Positions 1 to 8,323 of a stretch of 64,000 nucleotides of DNA are shown here, piece by piece; the first letter of the stretch is position 1, and every line of letters starts with the position of its first letter. The notes beneath the pieces were generated by a model that saw only the letters and a list, made by a program, of their open reading frames with translations, did not search any database and was not told the origin of the DNA. The DNA lies in NCBI RefSeq assembly GCF_003966735.1, contig NZ_AP017378.1, positions 1,225,501 to 1,289,500 on the forward strand, given 5' to 3'. The position numbers and the translations under genes were made by a program. This DNA is from Desulfovibrio ferrophilus (GTDB lineage: Bacteria > Desulfobacterota > Desulfovibrionia > Desulfovibrionales > Desulfovibrionaceae).

Positions 1-410
1 AAGGGGCATTCTCCATCTTCATCAAGCTTGTTGAACTTGAAGGTGTTGAACACCTCGACCTCGTAACCTCCGGCGTCCAATCCCGGAGTAAAGCCAGCGG
101 CCTTGATGCGATGCACCTGCAAAGGTGGAATATCGATCTTTGATAACAAAGCTTCGTTGGCCATACGATAATTGCTGTGCTCATGATCAGGCTTCACGCA
201 GCGTTCGTCGGAAAAAAAGATATGCCCCTTATCCCAGGGGATGTCTCCGGCATCGGCCAGCATTTCGTAAGTCTGACGGGGGGTGCTCCCTCCAGACAGG
301 GCCAGAGTGAATGCGCCGCGTTCAGCTACAGCAGCCACAGCAATTTCACGCGCCATATCTGCCGCGTGAGCACTCATGGATTCCATGTCATCAAATTCAA
401 TAATATTCAT
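1..410 (-). CDS. pgl: 6-phosphogluconolactonase (3' end cut by window edge)
   Basis: Hydrolyses 6-phosphogluconolactone in the oxidative pentose phosphate pathway in the cytosol. The visible 136 residues show the family signature SGGSTPR (about residues 39-45) and FFSDERCV (about 65-72), both phosphate/substrate-binding segments of the Pgl/DevB family. The ATG at 410 is preceded by AGGAG at a normal distance. The reading frame is open to the first base of the window, so the C-terminal part lies outside. It is transcribed away from paaK. The link to rpiB-tkt-glpX further right is metabolic only; those genes are not adjacent. Confidence 0.93.
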   Translation of the reverse strand, partial: MNIIEFDDMESMSAHAADMAREIAVAAVAERGAFTLALSGGSTPRQTYEMLADAGDIPWDKGHIFFSDERCVKPDHEHSNYRMANEALLSKIDIPPLQVHRIKAAGFTPGLDAGGYEVEVFNTFKFNKLDEDGECP

Positions 411-682
411 CCGTGTGTAGCTCCTGTTCCTGGTTGGCATACGGCCATCGGCGATGCAGGTTGAATGTACCTTCGCCACAGCGAAAAGCAAGGCCGGAAT
501 TGAGCCGGTATCCCCCACAATTCCAGGTAGCAAGAACAACCCTCTGCCACGCCTGGACTTGACGCGTGCCCCCCCTGCGTGCAAGGTATCCGGCTAGCAG
601 CAAAAAAGTCGGATACGACGATTTCCCCGGGGCTGCTGCCCCACTTGCCAACAACACGCCCAAAGGTACACAGGAGAGTGGC
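411..682. other. Divergent intergenic region, no gene seen
   Basis: The 272 bases between the divergent pgl and paaK starts should hold both promoters. A TTGACG hexamer lies near 559 on the plus strand, but I see no convincing -10 box at proper spacing. Open frames on either strand here lack a ribosome binding site or family features. Nothing else is supported. Confidence 0.5.
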
Positions 683-1987
683 ATGATTTACGATGTCGAG
701 CACGAGACCCTCCCGCGCGAGGACCTGGAAAAACTCCAGCTGACCCGACTGAAATCGCTTGTCGAGCGGGTTTACCACAACGTCCCCTTCTACAAGAAGA
801 AACTCAACGAAATGGGCATACTCCCCAGCGACGTCAAGAGTCTCGACGACTTAAAGAATCTGCCCTTTACCGAAAAGCAGGACCTGCGCGACAATTATCC
901 CTTTGGCATGTTTGCCGTACCCAAGGAAAACGTGGTCCGCATCCACGCTTCATCCGGCACCACCGGCAAAGCCACAGTGGTGGGATACACCAAGCGAGAT
1001 ATCAAGAACTGGGCCGGACTCATGGCCCGCTCCTTCATGTCTGCCGGTGCCTCCAGCCTGGACACCGTTCATAACGCCTATGGCTACGGCCTGTTCACTG
1101 GCGGCCTGGGCGTGCACTACGGCGCCGAGGAACTGGGCGCAACCATCGTTCCCATCTCCGGCGGCGGCACCCGCCGTCAGGTACTGCTGCTTCGCGATTT
1201 TGCCCCATCAGTCATCTGCTGCACCCCCTCGTACATGCTGGTGCTCATTGAAGCCGCCGAAGCCGCCGGCATCGATTTCAAATCCCTGCCCCTGCGCGTC
1301 GGAATCTTCGGTGCCGAGCCCTGGTCCGAGGAGATGAAACGCGACATCGAAAAACGGGCTGGCATCACCACCATCGACATCTACGGCCTGTCCGAGATCA
1401 TGGGACCGGGAGTGGGCATCGGCTGCCACGAAGCCCAGGACGGGTTGCACATATTCGAGGATCATTTCCTGCCCGAGATCATCGATCCCGAGACTGGTGA
1501 AGTACTGCCTCCGGGTGAAAAGGGTGAGCTGGTCATCACCACCCTGACCAAGGAAGCCCAACCTCTGATCCGTTACCGTACCCGCGACATCACGCGCCTG
1601 AACTACGTGCCCTGCAAATGCGGCCGCACCCATGTCCGCATGGAACGAGTCACCGGACGTAGCGACGACATGCTCATCATCCGCGGCGTCAACGTCTTCC
1701 CCTCGCAGATCGAATCCATCCTGCTGGAAACCGAAGGAACTGCCCCTCATTACCAGCTGATCATCGAACGCCATGGCAACATGGACACCATGGAAGTCCG
1801 CGTGGAAGTGGACGAACGTTTCTTCTCGGACGAGATCAAGGCCATGCAGGCCGTAGAAAAGAAGATCCAGAGAAACATCAAGGAATTCCTGGGTGTGACC
1901 ACCAAGGTAACCCTGGTGGAACCCATGGGCATCGAGCGTAGCGTGGGCAAAGCGCAGCGAATCATCGACAAGCGTGAGATCAAATAA
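683..1987 (+). CDS. paaK: Phenylacetate-CoA ligase family AMP-forming enzyme
   Basis: Activates an aryl or acyl carboxylate with ATP and CoA, giving an acyl-CoA and AMP. The 434-residue length is typical of PaaK. The P-loop-like adenylation motif SSGTTGK sits at about residues 90-96, IYGLSE at about 234-239, and YRTRD near 308; the C-terminal half carries the hinge and small domain. The frame is open upstream to 566, but ATG 683 has AGGAG at 672-676 and gives the usual N-terminus. It is followed by a tandem-ACT gene, a pairing commonly seen with anaerobic PaaK homologues. In anaerobes such enzymes may serve indolepyruvate/aryl acid metabolism rather than phenylacetate breakdown; the substrate cannot be read from sequence. 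Confidence 0.92.
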   Translation: MIYDVEHETLPREDLEKLQLTRLKSLVERVYHNVPFYKKKLNEMGILPSDVKSLDDLKNLPFTEKQDLRDNYPFGMFAVPKENVVRIHASSGTTGKATVVGYTKRDIKNWAGLMARSFMSAGASSLDTVHNAYGYGLFTGGLGVHYGAEELGATIVPISGGGTRRQVLLLRDFAPSVICCTPSYMLVLIEAAEAAGIDFKSLPLRVGIFGAEPWSEEMKRDIEKRAGITTIDIYGLSEIMGPGVGIGCHEAQDGLHIFEDHFLPEIIDPETGEVLPPGEKGELVITTLTKEAQPLIRYRTRDITRLNYVPCKCGRTHVRMERVTGRSDDMLIIRGVNVFPSQIESILLETEGTAPHYQLIIERHGNMDTMEVRVEVDERFFSDEIKAMQAVEKKIQRNIKEFLGVTTKVTLVEPMGIERSVGKAQRIIDKREIK

Positions 1988-2082
1988 TAGGTTATCCCAA
2001 CGGGTTGCGCCACGGGCGCGACTCAGGTATCTAATAAGAGAATCCGCGAGAGACAGTTTCATACAGAGAGGAGATCAACGAT

Positions 2083-2514
2083 ATGAAGGTCGATCAAATT
2101 TCCATCTTTCTGGAGAACCGTGCCGGTCGCTTGGGTGAAGTCACCCGTGTACTGGCCGAATCCGGCGTCAACATCAGAGCCCTGTCCCTGGCCGACACTT
2201 CGGACTTCGGCATTCTGCGCCTGATCGTTTCCGACTTTGACAAGGCCAAGGCCGTGCTCAAGGAAAACGGCTTTACCGTAGGCCGCACCACCGTTGTGGC
2301 TGTTGAGGTCCCGGACACTCCCGGTGGCCTGCATTCCATCCTTGGGATGCTCTCCGAAAACAGTGTTAACGTGGAATACATGTACGCCTTCGTGCAGCAG
2401 AGCGGCAAGAATGCCATCATGATCTTCCGCTTTGACCGCACAGACCAGGCCATCAAGCTTCTGAGTGAAGCCGACTTCACCATCGTTCCCGGGGCCGAAC
2501 TCTACAAGATGTAG
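2083..2514 (+). CDS. Tandem ACT domain protein
   Basis: A 143-residue protein made of two ACT domains (about 1-70 and 72-143). Both begin with the beta-strand plus glycine pattern that binds small ligands, usually amino acids (ENRAGRLGEVTRVL, then VPDTPGGLHSILGML). No catalytic domain is attached, so it is probably a ligand sensor or regulator. ATG 2083 follows GAGAGGAGATCAACGAT. It lies 95 bases after paaK on the same strand and ends at a strong terminator, so the two probably form a transcription unit. The partner is inferred from position only. Confidence 0.9.
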   Translation: MKVDQISIFLENRAGRLGEVTRVLAESGVNIRALSLADTSDFGILRLIVSDFDKAKAVLKENGFTVGRTTVVAVEVPDTPGGLHSILGMLSENSVNVEYMYAFVQQSGKNAIMIFRFDRTDQAIKLLSEADFTIVPGAELYKM

Positions 2515-2543
2515 ACGTCACCAGACGATACAAGGTACTACTC

Positions 2544-2575
2544 AAGGCCGAATCCTCAGGATTCGGCCTTTTTTA
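2544..2575 (+). terminator. Rho-independent terminator of the paaK-ACT unit
   Basis: A perfect 12-bp stem (AAGGCCGAATCC with GGATTCGGCCTT, loop TCA) is followed directly by a T-run. It lies 29 bases after the ACT gene stop. Confidence 0.93.
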
Positions 2576-2613
2576 TTGCTCAAACTCCGTCACCCGAAGA
2601 CCACGAGGGACAT

Positions 2614-3336
2614 ATGGACGCCTTGTTCAGCATCGAGAATCTGATTGCCTTCCTGACTCTTTCCAGCCTGGAAATCGTACTGGGTATCGACAACATCGTC
2701 TTCATCGTGGTCATCACCAACAGGCTGCCAGAAACTGTACGCGCCAAGGCTCGAAACATGGGACTTGTGGTGGCAATGGTCAGCCGCATCGTACTGCTTT
2801 TCGCCATCAGCTGGATCATGCGCCTCTCCGACCCGCTTTTTGCCATATTCAAACACGAATTCTCGGGGCGTGATCTAGTCTTACTGGTGGGTGGGCTGTT
2901 CCTGTTGGGCAAGGCAACATTCGAGATTCATGACAAGCTGGAAAGCGACGGGCATATCAAAGGTGAAGGCCGAACCGTGACCGGCATCGGCTCAGCCATT
3001 GTCCAGATCCTGTTGCTGGACACCATCTTTTCCATTGATTCCGTCATTACGGCAGTGGGCATGGCCGAGCACATCGGGGTCATGGTGGCAGCCATCGTCA
3101 CAGCCGTGGGCGTGATGCTACTCTTTGCCGGGCCTGTGGGGCGTTTCGTATCGGCCCACCCCACCATCCAGATGCTGGCATTCTCTTTCCTGCTCCTGGT
3201 GGGGATATTCCTGGTAGCCGAGGGGCTGGGCAAGCATATTGACCGAGGCTACATCTACTTCGCGATGGGCTTTTCGCTGTTCGTGGAGGCACTCAATCTG
3301 ACAGTCAAAAAACGACGGGCGGCAAAGTCCAATTGA
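2614..3336 (+). CDS. TerC family integral membrane protein
   Basis: A 240-residue polytopic membrane protein of the TerC/Alx family, with about seven hydrophobic segments. It carries the two family signatures with acidic residues inside membrane helices: LEIVLGIDNIVFI (about residues 20-32) and DTIFSIDSVITAVGM in the middle. Members are linked to tellurium resistance or manganese export; which applies here is unknown. ATG 2614 follows GAGGGA. It stands alone after the preceding terminator and is the last gene of normal base composition before the A+T-rich island. Confidence 0.92.
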   Translation: MDALFSIENLIAFLTLSSLEIVLGIDNIVFIVVITNRLPETVRAKARNMGLVVAMVSRIVLLFAISWIMRLSDPLFAIFKHEFSGRDLVLLVGGLFLLGKATFEIHDKLESDGHIKGEGRTVTGIGSAIVQILLLDTIFSIDSVITAVGMAEHIGVMVAAIVTAVGVMLLFAGPVGRFVSAHPTIQMLAFSFLLLVGIFLVAEGLGKHIDRGYIYFAMGFSLFVEALNLTVKKRRAAKSN

Positions 3337-3400
3337 TTTTAATTAGATAAACATTTAAAAGACACCTGTTTTTCTCAACTTAAAGCTATGCAGGGTCACA

Positions 3401-4237
3401 ATGAGAAATATTCAATTTTTTTCTTGTACTATTTCTATTTATCCAAACTTGTTAAAGCCTCCAATTTCATCCAAAGAAGTACCCCCTATTGAACTAATTG
3501 AAAAAGAAATACTAGATAAAAGAGATTTTAGAATAACCCACCGTAATAAATCTATCAAAGTTTTATTTAGAGATCTCGAGATAGATGACAAAACGTTACA
3601 AGGTGGAAAAATTGCAGTCCATAAGTCTAAATTCATAACAGATGACGACGGTAAACATCTTGAAGAAGTACAAATTGATGATTATCCAAATATATTATTT
3701 CTATGGTCACAAAAAAGACAAATAATATATATACAAACTAATATTAAATATAAAATTGGAATAGATATCGGAGCTTTTTCAAAAATATTAGAAAATATTT
3801 TTACAAAATTACTTAGGGGATATTATTCTGTTAATGTAAAGATAATGCCTCTTAAAGGCCGATTCTGGGAAATAATTAAAGAGTCAGAAAAAATATATAA
3901 CATTGAATTTAATTTGATATCACCAAATATTGCAGGAAGAACAGACAAAGAAGTTCGCGCATACCTCACCGAACAAAAAGAAAGATATAACGTCACAAAC
4001 ATCTCAGAAACTTTAGAAAACAAAGATGGCAATCTAAAGATCAACGAAGAAGATGAAATACTAAATGCAAAAGTACGGACAACTGAACAAACAGGTGGTA
4101 TCTGGAAGATAAAAAACAATCACGGAACTCAAAAAAGCTCTGATCGATACACAAAGACAAGCGTTGAAGGCGCAAGTAATTTTTTTGCTCAAAGCATACT
4201 TGATAAAATAATTTTTGAAGAAGAAAATGAGCTGTAA
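3401..4237 (+). CDS. Unknown soluble protein of the A+T-rich island
   Basis: A 278-residue protein that I do not recognise with confidence. It has no signal peptide and no membrane segment. The N-terminal half looks like alternating beta-strands (KIAVHKSKF, YPNILFLWS, QIIYIQTNI); the middle holds VKIMPLKGRFWEIIK and a FNLISPN segment, and the C-terminal third is charged and probably flexible. Overall length and the strand-rich core with a late SPN segment vaguely recall DUF4747-type proteins, which is only a lead for a profile search. ATG 3401 has no strong ribosome binding site (CAGGG about 6 bases upstream). It overlaps the next gene, a four-helix membrane protein, so they form a two-gene unit. 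Confidence 0.8.
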   Translation: MRNIQFFSCTISIYPNLLKPPISSKEVPPIELIEKEILDKRDFRITHRNKSIKVLFRDLEIDDKTLQGGKIAVHKSKFITDDDGKHLEEVQIDDYPNILFLWSQKRQIIYIQTNIKYKIGIDIGAFSKILENIFTKLLRGYYSVNVKIMPLKGRFWEIIKESEKIYNIEFNLISPNIAGRTDKEVRAYLTEQKERYNVTNISETLENKDGNLKINEEDEILNAKVRTTEQTGGIWKIKNNHGTQKSSDRYTKTSVEGASNFFAQSILDKIIFEEENEL

Positions 4238-4793
4238 ACAAATAAAAAAAATATTCTCATTCGTATTTTCGAGGGACATTATTCCCTTTTTTATATTTGC
4301 AACTCTTATAACATACGTTACACCTAAAAATGAAATCGCATCAATAATCAATATTTCATTAACATTTTCAGGAGCATTCCTTGGTATAACAACAACTTCT
4401 CTTGCAATAATAATTGGCGTAATAACACAAAAAGATTTTATAAAAGAAGTTGTAACAAATGGTGGAGAAAATGTAATTTACAGTGATTTTCTAAGCTCAC
4501 TGAAAAATGACTTTCTAATAATGTTCACATCATTTTTAGCTATATTTATTGTAAAAATATGGATCAATGCTGACATTCCACACCTTCGAAACCCAATACC
4601 AAGCATAGATAAATTGAACATACTGTTCTTTACAGTTTCATTCTTCACGCTACTATCTTTATCTGCAATGAAAGATGTTATAATGTCATCTCTTTCAATT
4701 GTAGAGGCCCACGCCTTCCCAATGATTAGAAGAATCAAAGAAGAAATGAAAAAAGAAAAGTCCCCCCCTAAAGAAACAATCAAGAAACAATAA
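4227..4793 (+). CDS. Unknown four-helix membrane protein of the A+T-rich island
   Basis: A 188-residue protein of unknown function. Hydrophobic segments lie at about residues 16-33, 37-66 (long, with a GAFLGITTT stretch), 93-112 and 129-151; the C-terminal 35 residues are lysine/glutamate-rich and probably cytosolic. ATG 4227 is chosen; a TTG four codons upstream (4215) is also open. The start lies 11 bases inside the end of the preceding gene, which suggests translational coupling and a joint function. A soluble partner plus a small membrane protein is a layout used by several anti-phage systems with membrane-perturbing effectors. That role is an inference from layout and foreign composition, not from recognised domains. 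Confidence 0.8.
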   Translation: MSCKQIKKIFSFVFSRDIIPFFIFATLITYVTPKNEIASIINISLTFSGAFLGITTTSLAIIIGVITQKDFIKEVVTNGGENVIYSDFLSSLKNDFLIMFTSFLAIFIVKIWINADIPHLRNPIPSIDKLNILFFTVSFFTLLSLSAMKDVIMSSLSIVEAHAFPMIRRIKEEMKKEKSPPKETIKKQ

Positions 4794-4804
4794 GCCAACC
4801 CTTA

Positions 4805-5158
4805 CTAGTGCCGACACGACAGGGCCTCAATATGCGCCGCCATCTGCCGAGTTCCTTCATGCGTTTTGGCAAACACAAACCCTGAGCAAAGCTGGCGGCC
4901 ATCCAAATGCCAATCCAGCTTGACGACCACGGGACGAATCACCCACTTTCCTGCGTGCCATGTTCCCGTGCGTACATTCACGATTGAGGCAAACGGAATC
5001 TCCATTGGCGTCGCCAGCAGTTTGCGCTTGAAGCAGAAGGCATCCTCTGTGAACCACCACTCACCCGAGCCACGCACAAAATAGCCATCGGCGCGGTACC
5101 GCCGGTACCATTTGAAGTCCATCTCCGTGCCCAGATAACTTCCCTTGCCACTCAACAT
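4805..5158 (-). CDS. Small conserved protein, possibly PH-like fold
   Basis: A 117-residue cytosolic protein of unknown function. Its pattern of short beta-strands (SGEWWFTEDAFCFKR, ATPMEIPFASIVNVRTG, IRPVVVKLDW) followed by a C-terminal helix (GTRQMAAHIEAL) resembles bacterial PH-like/GRAM domains; this is fold reading by eye only. ATG 5158 is preceded by GAGGAGGG. It has normal G+C content, converges with the A+T-rich island (11 bases apart) and lies 50 bases after radA on the same strand, so it may be cotranscribed with radA. Confidence 0.75.
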   Translation of the reverse strand: MLSGKGSYLGTEMDFKWYRRYRADGYFVRGSGEWWFTEDAFCFKRKLLATPMEIPFASIVNVRTGTWHAGKWVIRPVVVKLDWHLDGRQLCSGFVFAKTHEGTRQMAAHIEALSCRH

Positions 5159-5208
5159 GGCACCCTCCTCAGTGGTTCACTCTCCCCAGTTCTCTGGTGT
5201 GTCAGGGC

Positions 5209-6549
5209 TTACTTCCTGCCGCCAAACAACCGGGACTGAAGATCGGCGATGGTCTTGACGTCAACAGGATGCAGGATGGGCTTATAGCCCAGTTGCTTGG
5301 CCTGTCGCAGTCGAATATCCTGGCTGGTCACGGGGCGTACCTGTCCATTCAAATCCACCTCGCCCCAGACCACGGCCTTTTCCGGCAGCGGACGATCATA
5401 GAACGACGACAGCACCGCAGCGATGATTCCGGCATCCAATCCCGGATCGCCCAACTTCATCCCGCCGCCAATCTTAGTGTAGATATCCACCGCAGACAGA
5501 TTGAGACGCAGCTTCTTTTCCACCACGGCCAGCAGCAGATGCAAGCGGTTGGCATCGAAGCCCAAAGCCGTACGGCGGGGAATGGCCAATACGGATTGAC
5601 TGACCAGGGCCTGAACCTCCACGGCATAAGCCCGATGCCCGGACACAGCCATGCACAGAGCCGTCCCCGACAACTCGGGATTACGATCTCCCAAAAAGAA
5701 CGTGGAGGGATCTGTGACCACTTCCATGCCGTCACCTGTCATCTGAAACAGCAGCAGTTCATGCGCCGGACCAAAACGGTTCTTCATGACCCGTAGAACG
5801 CGGAACAGATGCTTGCGGTCACCTTCCAGAGACAGAACCGTATCCACCATGTGTTCCAAAAGTTTAGGTCCGGCAATCTGCCCGTCCTTGGTCACGTGCC
5901 CCACCAGAACCAAGGTCGTCCCCCGGCGTTTGGCGGACTCCACCAATGCCGTGGACACGGCGCGGACCTGCGAAACACTCCCCGGCAAACCATCCACCTC
6001 ATCCGAGGCCATGGTCTGCACGGAGTCCACGATCATCAGATCAGGCGTGTCGGTTTCCAAAGCGGAAAGGGCATCCTCGGCGCGGGTTGTCGCCATGGCC
6101 AGCAAATCCGGGGACAGCAGGCCCAGGCGTTCGGCTCTCCCCTTGATCTGTGGCAGCGATTCCTCAGCCGAAACATAAACAGCCCGTCGCCCCGTGCGCG
6201 CCAATTCGCCAACCATCTGTAAAAGCAATGTGGACTTTCCGATGCCCGGTTCGCCAGCCAGCAGGATCACAGCCCCCGGAACCAAGCCCTTGCCCAAGAT
6301 CTCATCCAGAGCCTCCAACCCGCAAGAATACGTCATAGTCCGCTCGAAGGTCACGTCCTGCAAGGGCTCCGGGCGATTGGTTGCAGTGGCGGAGGCAGGG
6401 ATTCCGGGCTTGGCCTTGCGAGTGCCGGAAATTTTGGGTTTGGCCTGCTCAGACAGAGTATTCCATTCGCCGCAGCGTGGGCACTGGCCCTGCCATTGGT
6501 GCGTGGAGCTTCCACAAGCCGAACAGACATGCATAATCTTGGATTTCAC
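5209..6549 (-). CDS. radA: DNA repair protein RadA (Sms)
   Basis: A hexameric RecA-like ATPase that promotes branch migration in recombination. The 446 residues show a four-cysteine zinc finger at the N-terminus (C9, C12, C23, C26), a Walker A motif GEPGIGKST, the RadA-specific KNRFGP motif, and a Lon-like C-terminal domain. The frame is open upstream to 6618, but GTG 6549 has GGGGAG at 6 bases and places the zinc finger where the family has it. A terminator just upstream separates it from the preceding gene. Confidence 0.95.
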   Translation of the reverse strand: MKSKIMHVCSACGSSTHQWQGQCPRCGEWNTLSEQAKPKISGTRKAKPGIPASATATNRPEPLQDVTFERTMTYSCGLEALDEILGKGLVPGAVILLAGEPGIGKSTLLLQMVGELARTGRRAVYVSAEESLPQIKGRAERLGLLSPDLLAMATTRAEDALSALETDTPDLMIVDSVQTMASDEVDGLPGSVSQVRAVSTALVESAKRRGTTLVLVGHVTKDGQIAGPKLLEHMVDTVLSLEGDRKHLFRVLRVMKNRFGPAHELLLFQMTGDGMEVVTDPSTFFLGDRNPELSGTALCMAVSGHRAYAVEVQALVSQSVLAIPRRTALGFDANRLHLLLAVVEKKLRLNLSAVDIYTKIGGGMKLGDPGLDAGIIAAVLSSFYDRPLPEKAVVWGEVDLNGQVRPVTSQDIRLRQAKQLGYKPILHPVDVKTIADLQSRLFGGRK

Positions 6550-6573
6550 GAGTACTCCCCTCAATAACTGACA

Positions 6574-6608
6574 AAAAAAGACCGCTCCGATTGTCTCAGG
6601 CGGTCTTG
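6574..6608 (-). terminator. Rho-independent terminator upstream of radA
   Basis: Read on the minus strand, an 8-bp stem (AAGACCGC with GCGGTCTT) encloses a loop of about 14 bases and runs into seven T residues. It ends transcription of the metH to zinc-ribbon gene run and insulates radA, whose start is only 25 bases further on. Confidence 0.8.
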
Positions 6609-6653
6609 TAAAGATCAATATCTGAATCGATTAACCGAAATTCTTTTGCGAAT

Positions 6654-6807
6654 GCCTCAAAAACAGCTGGTTATTGGGAACACACAGGCGGCAAAGCCGA
6701 CTCATATTTTTCACAACTGCGAGGCCAACCAAGGCAGGTGCTTACATGGCGTAAGTGAGGACTTGATTTGACTGTGATGCCGCCGCAAACGTGCTTTTTC
6801 AACAGCC
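6654..6807 (-). repeat. Long-hairpin intergenic repeat, copy A
   Basis: Read on the minus strand it opens with GGCTGTTGAAAAAGCACG and closes with TTTTTGAGGC. In its centre, inner arms ACTTAC and GTAAG are separated by GCCAT and framed by ATCAA on one side and CCTTG on the other. The opening shares primary sequence with copy B at 44118-44238, and the nested layout is shared with copies B and C. The first base of the element directly follows the TAA stop of the zinc-ribbon gene. Confidence 0.7.
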
Positions 6808-7686
6808 TTACAGGCCGGTGACGTCCTGAGCAGCCACAACACTGACGTTGAACTCAGCCACCGTGTCCGCAGGATCAAAAAACACGATCATAAACGGCAC
6901 CTGCTGCCCGTTTTGCAGATTCACATTGTTGGCCCCAATGCCAGCCTCGTCACTCAAGGCGGCTTCGATTTCATCGCGGGACAAAACCTGCAACTGGAAC
7001 AAAGACAGTGTGTTGCCGCACTTCAGCCGGACGGAATCGAGCACCGCGTCCGAGGCATCATAGAGATTGGCTTCGACCTCGATGAGTTCCTTGGGCTTGT
7101 CGAACTGGTTAACGGCCTTGCCCTCAACCACAAAAACCCGACCGGTCTTATCGTTATCCACGTAGTATTGGCGAATGCCTTCAAGATAGATATTCTTGAC
7201 TTGCTCGGCCATGAGCATGGGATCTTCGGCCTGGGTCTCCTGCTCTTCAGGGGCCATTCCAATAACGCCTGGAGCGAAAAAATAGAGCCCCCCGCCGGCC
7301 AGTAACAACAATAACAACACGCCAGCGGCAATCATCCCGATGAGTTTGCCTTTGCCCCCGAGATCCTTCTTTGATTTCTTGGGAGCTACATCCAGGTCGA
7401 ACCCAAGACCTCCAGCGCCATCATCATCGCTGTCTTCAGGTTCTTCGTCGTCTGATTCGTCATCAGAAAAAGCGTCATCCAACGCGCTGCCCAGATCTTC
7501 GTCCGACACATCTTCGTCGGCATCAAAAGGGGCAGTCGTGAAATCCTCTTCAGGCTCACCAGCACCCTCGGGAGCGACGTCGAAAACATTATCGCAGACA
7601 GAGCATTTGACCTTGCGCCCCTCGGACGGGATCAACTCGTCAGGCAGATTGAACGTACTATGGCAGTTGGAACATTCGACGATCAT
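6808..7686 (-). CDS. Zinc-ribbon membrane-anchored DUF3426 protein
   Basis: A 292-residue protein with an N-terminal MJ0042-type zinc ribbon (C5, C8, C28, C31), a very acidic linker (about residues 46-90, mostly Asp/Glu/Ser), a single membrane helix at about 115-137, and a C-terminal DUF3426 domain that would face the periplasm. Such proteins are conserved in Deltaproteobacteria and their function is unknown. ATG 7686 is the natural start. It lies 48 bases after hpt in a leftward gene run. Copy A of the hairpin repeat abuts its stop codon. Confidence 0.85.
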   Translation of the reverse strand: MIVECSNCHSTFNLPDELIPSEGRKVKCSVCDNVFDVAPEGAGEPEEDFTTAPFDADEDVSDEDLGSALDDAFSDDESDDEEPEDSDDDGAGGLGFDLDVAPKKSKKDLGGKGKLIGMIAAGVLLLLLLAGGGLYFFAPGVIGMAPEEQETQAEDPMLMAEQVKNIYLEGIRQYYVDNDKTGRVFVVEGKAVNQFDKPKELIEVEANLYDASDAVLDSVRLKCGNTLSLFQLQVLSRDEIEAALSDEAGIGANNVNLQNGQQVPFMIVFFDPADTVAEFNVSVVAAQDVTGL

Positions 7687-7734
7687 AGACGTCTCGCGTT
7701 GTCCTTCCGGCCCGACGGCCGGTCATGAGTCGGA

Positions 7735-8253
7735 TTAATCGACAATTTCAAAAATGCCGCTCAGCTCGCGGTAACGTTCCGCGAAGTCCATACCATAGCC
7801 GACGATGAACCCTTTCTGGAGCGGAAAACCGGGAAAGTCAACATGCAGTTCAACTTTCCGACGCTCGGATTTGTCCACAAGAGCTGCCAGCCGCAGACTC
7901 TTGGGCTTGCGCTCATCAAAGGTACGGAGCAGGAAATCCATGGATTTGCCGCTGTCCACGATATCTTCGACGATCAGCACATTCTTGCCCTGGATGCTGG
8001 TCTCCAGGTCCTTGGAAAAGACCAACTCACCACTATCCGTGCCCTGGCCGTAGCTTGCCAGCCGGACAAACTCCAGCTCCAGGGGCAAATCGATATGGCG
8101 CACCAAATCGGCAAAGAACAGGAATGCACCCTTGAGTACACAGACAACGATCAGAGGTTCGCCCTGATACTGCTCGGTGATTTCCTTACCGAGCTGCTGA
8201 ACGCGCTCTGCGATTTCGTCAGCTGAAATTACTTCCACCATTTTATCGGACAT
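7735..8253 (-). CDS. hpt: Hypoxanthine phosphoribosyltransferase
   Basis: Purine salvage enzyme converting hypoxanthine/guanine plus PRPP to IMP/GMP. The 172 residues contain the PRPP-binding signature VLIVEDIVDSGKS (about 92-104), the KGAF loop (41-44) and the C-terminal VGYGMDFAERYR. ATG 8253 is preceded by AAGGGT. It lies in the leftward run between the acetyltransferase and the zinc-ribbon gene. Confidence 0.95.
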   Translation of the reverse strand: MSDKMVEVISADEIAERVQQLGKEITEQYQGEPLIVVCVLKGAFLFFADLVRHIDLPLELEFVRLASYGQGTDSGELVFSKDLETSIQGKNVLIVEDIVDSGKSMDFLLRTFDERKPKSLRLAALVDKSERRKVELHVDFPGFPLQKGFIVGYGMDFAERYRELSGIFEIVD

Positions 8254-8323
8254 GGTTTGGCAACCCTTTATCTTTTTTAATTATTACAGGATATCCATAT
8301 GACATCAAGGCCGATGGATAATC

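Larger units (their letters stand above)
3340..4800. other. A+T-rich genomic island with two unknown genes
   Basis: Base composition falls abruptly just after the terC stop and recovers at the end of the second gene. Sampled 60-base lines hold 11 G/C (3721-3780), 18 G/C (4321-4380) and 21 G/C (4021-4080), while both flanks are clearly G+C-rich. Codon use in the two genes is correspondingly AT-biased. No integrase, tRNA or flanking direct repeat was seen, so the boundary is defined by composition only. Confidence 0.85.

Noticed and set aside
407-778. Possible small genes on the minus strand between pgl and paaK
   Set aside because: The frames run into paaK and lack a ribosome binding site; no recognisable product.
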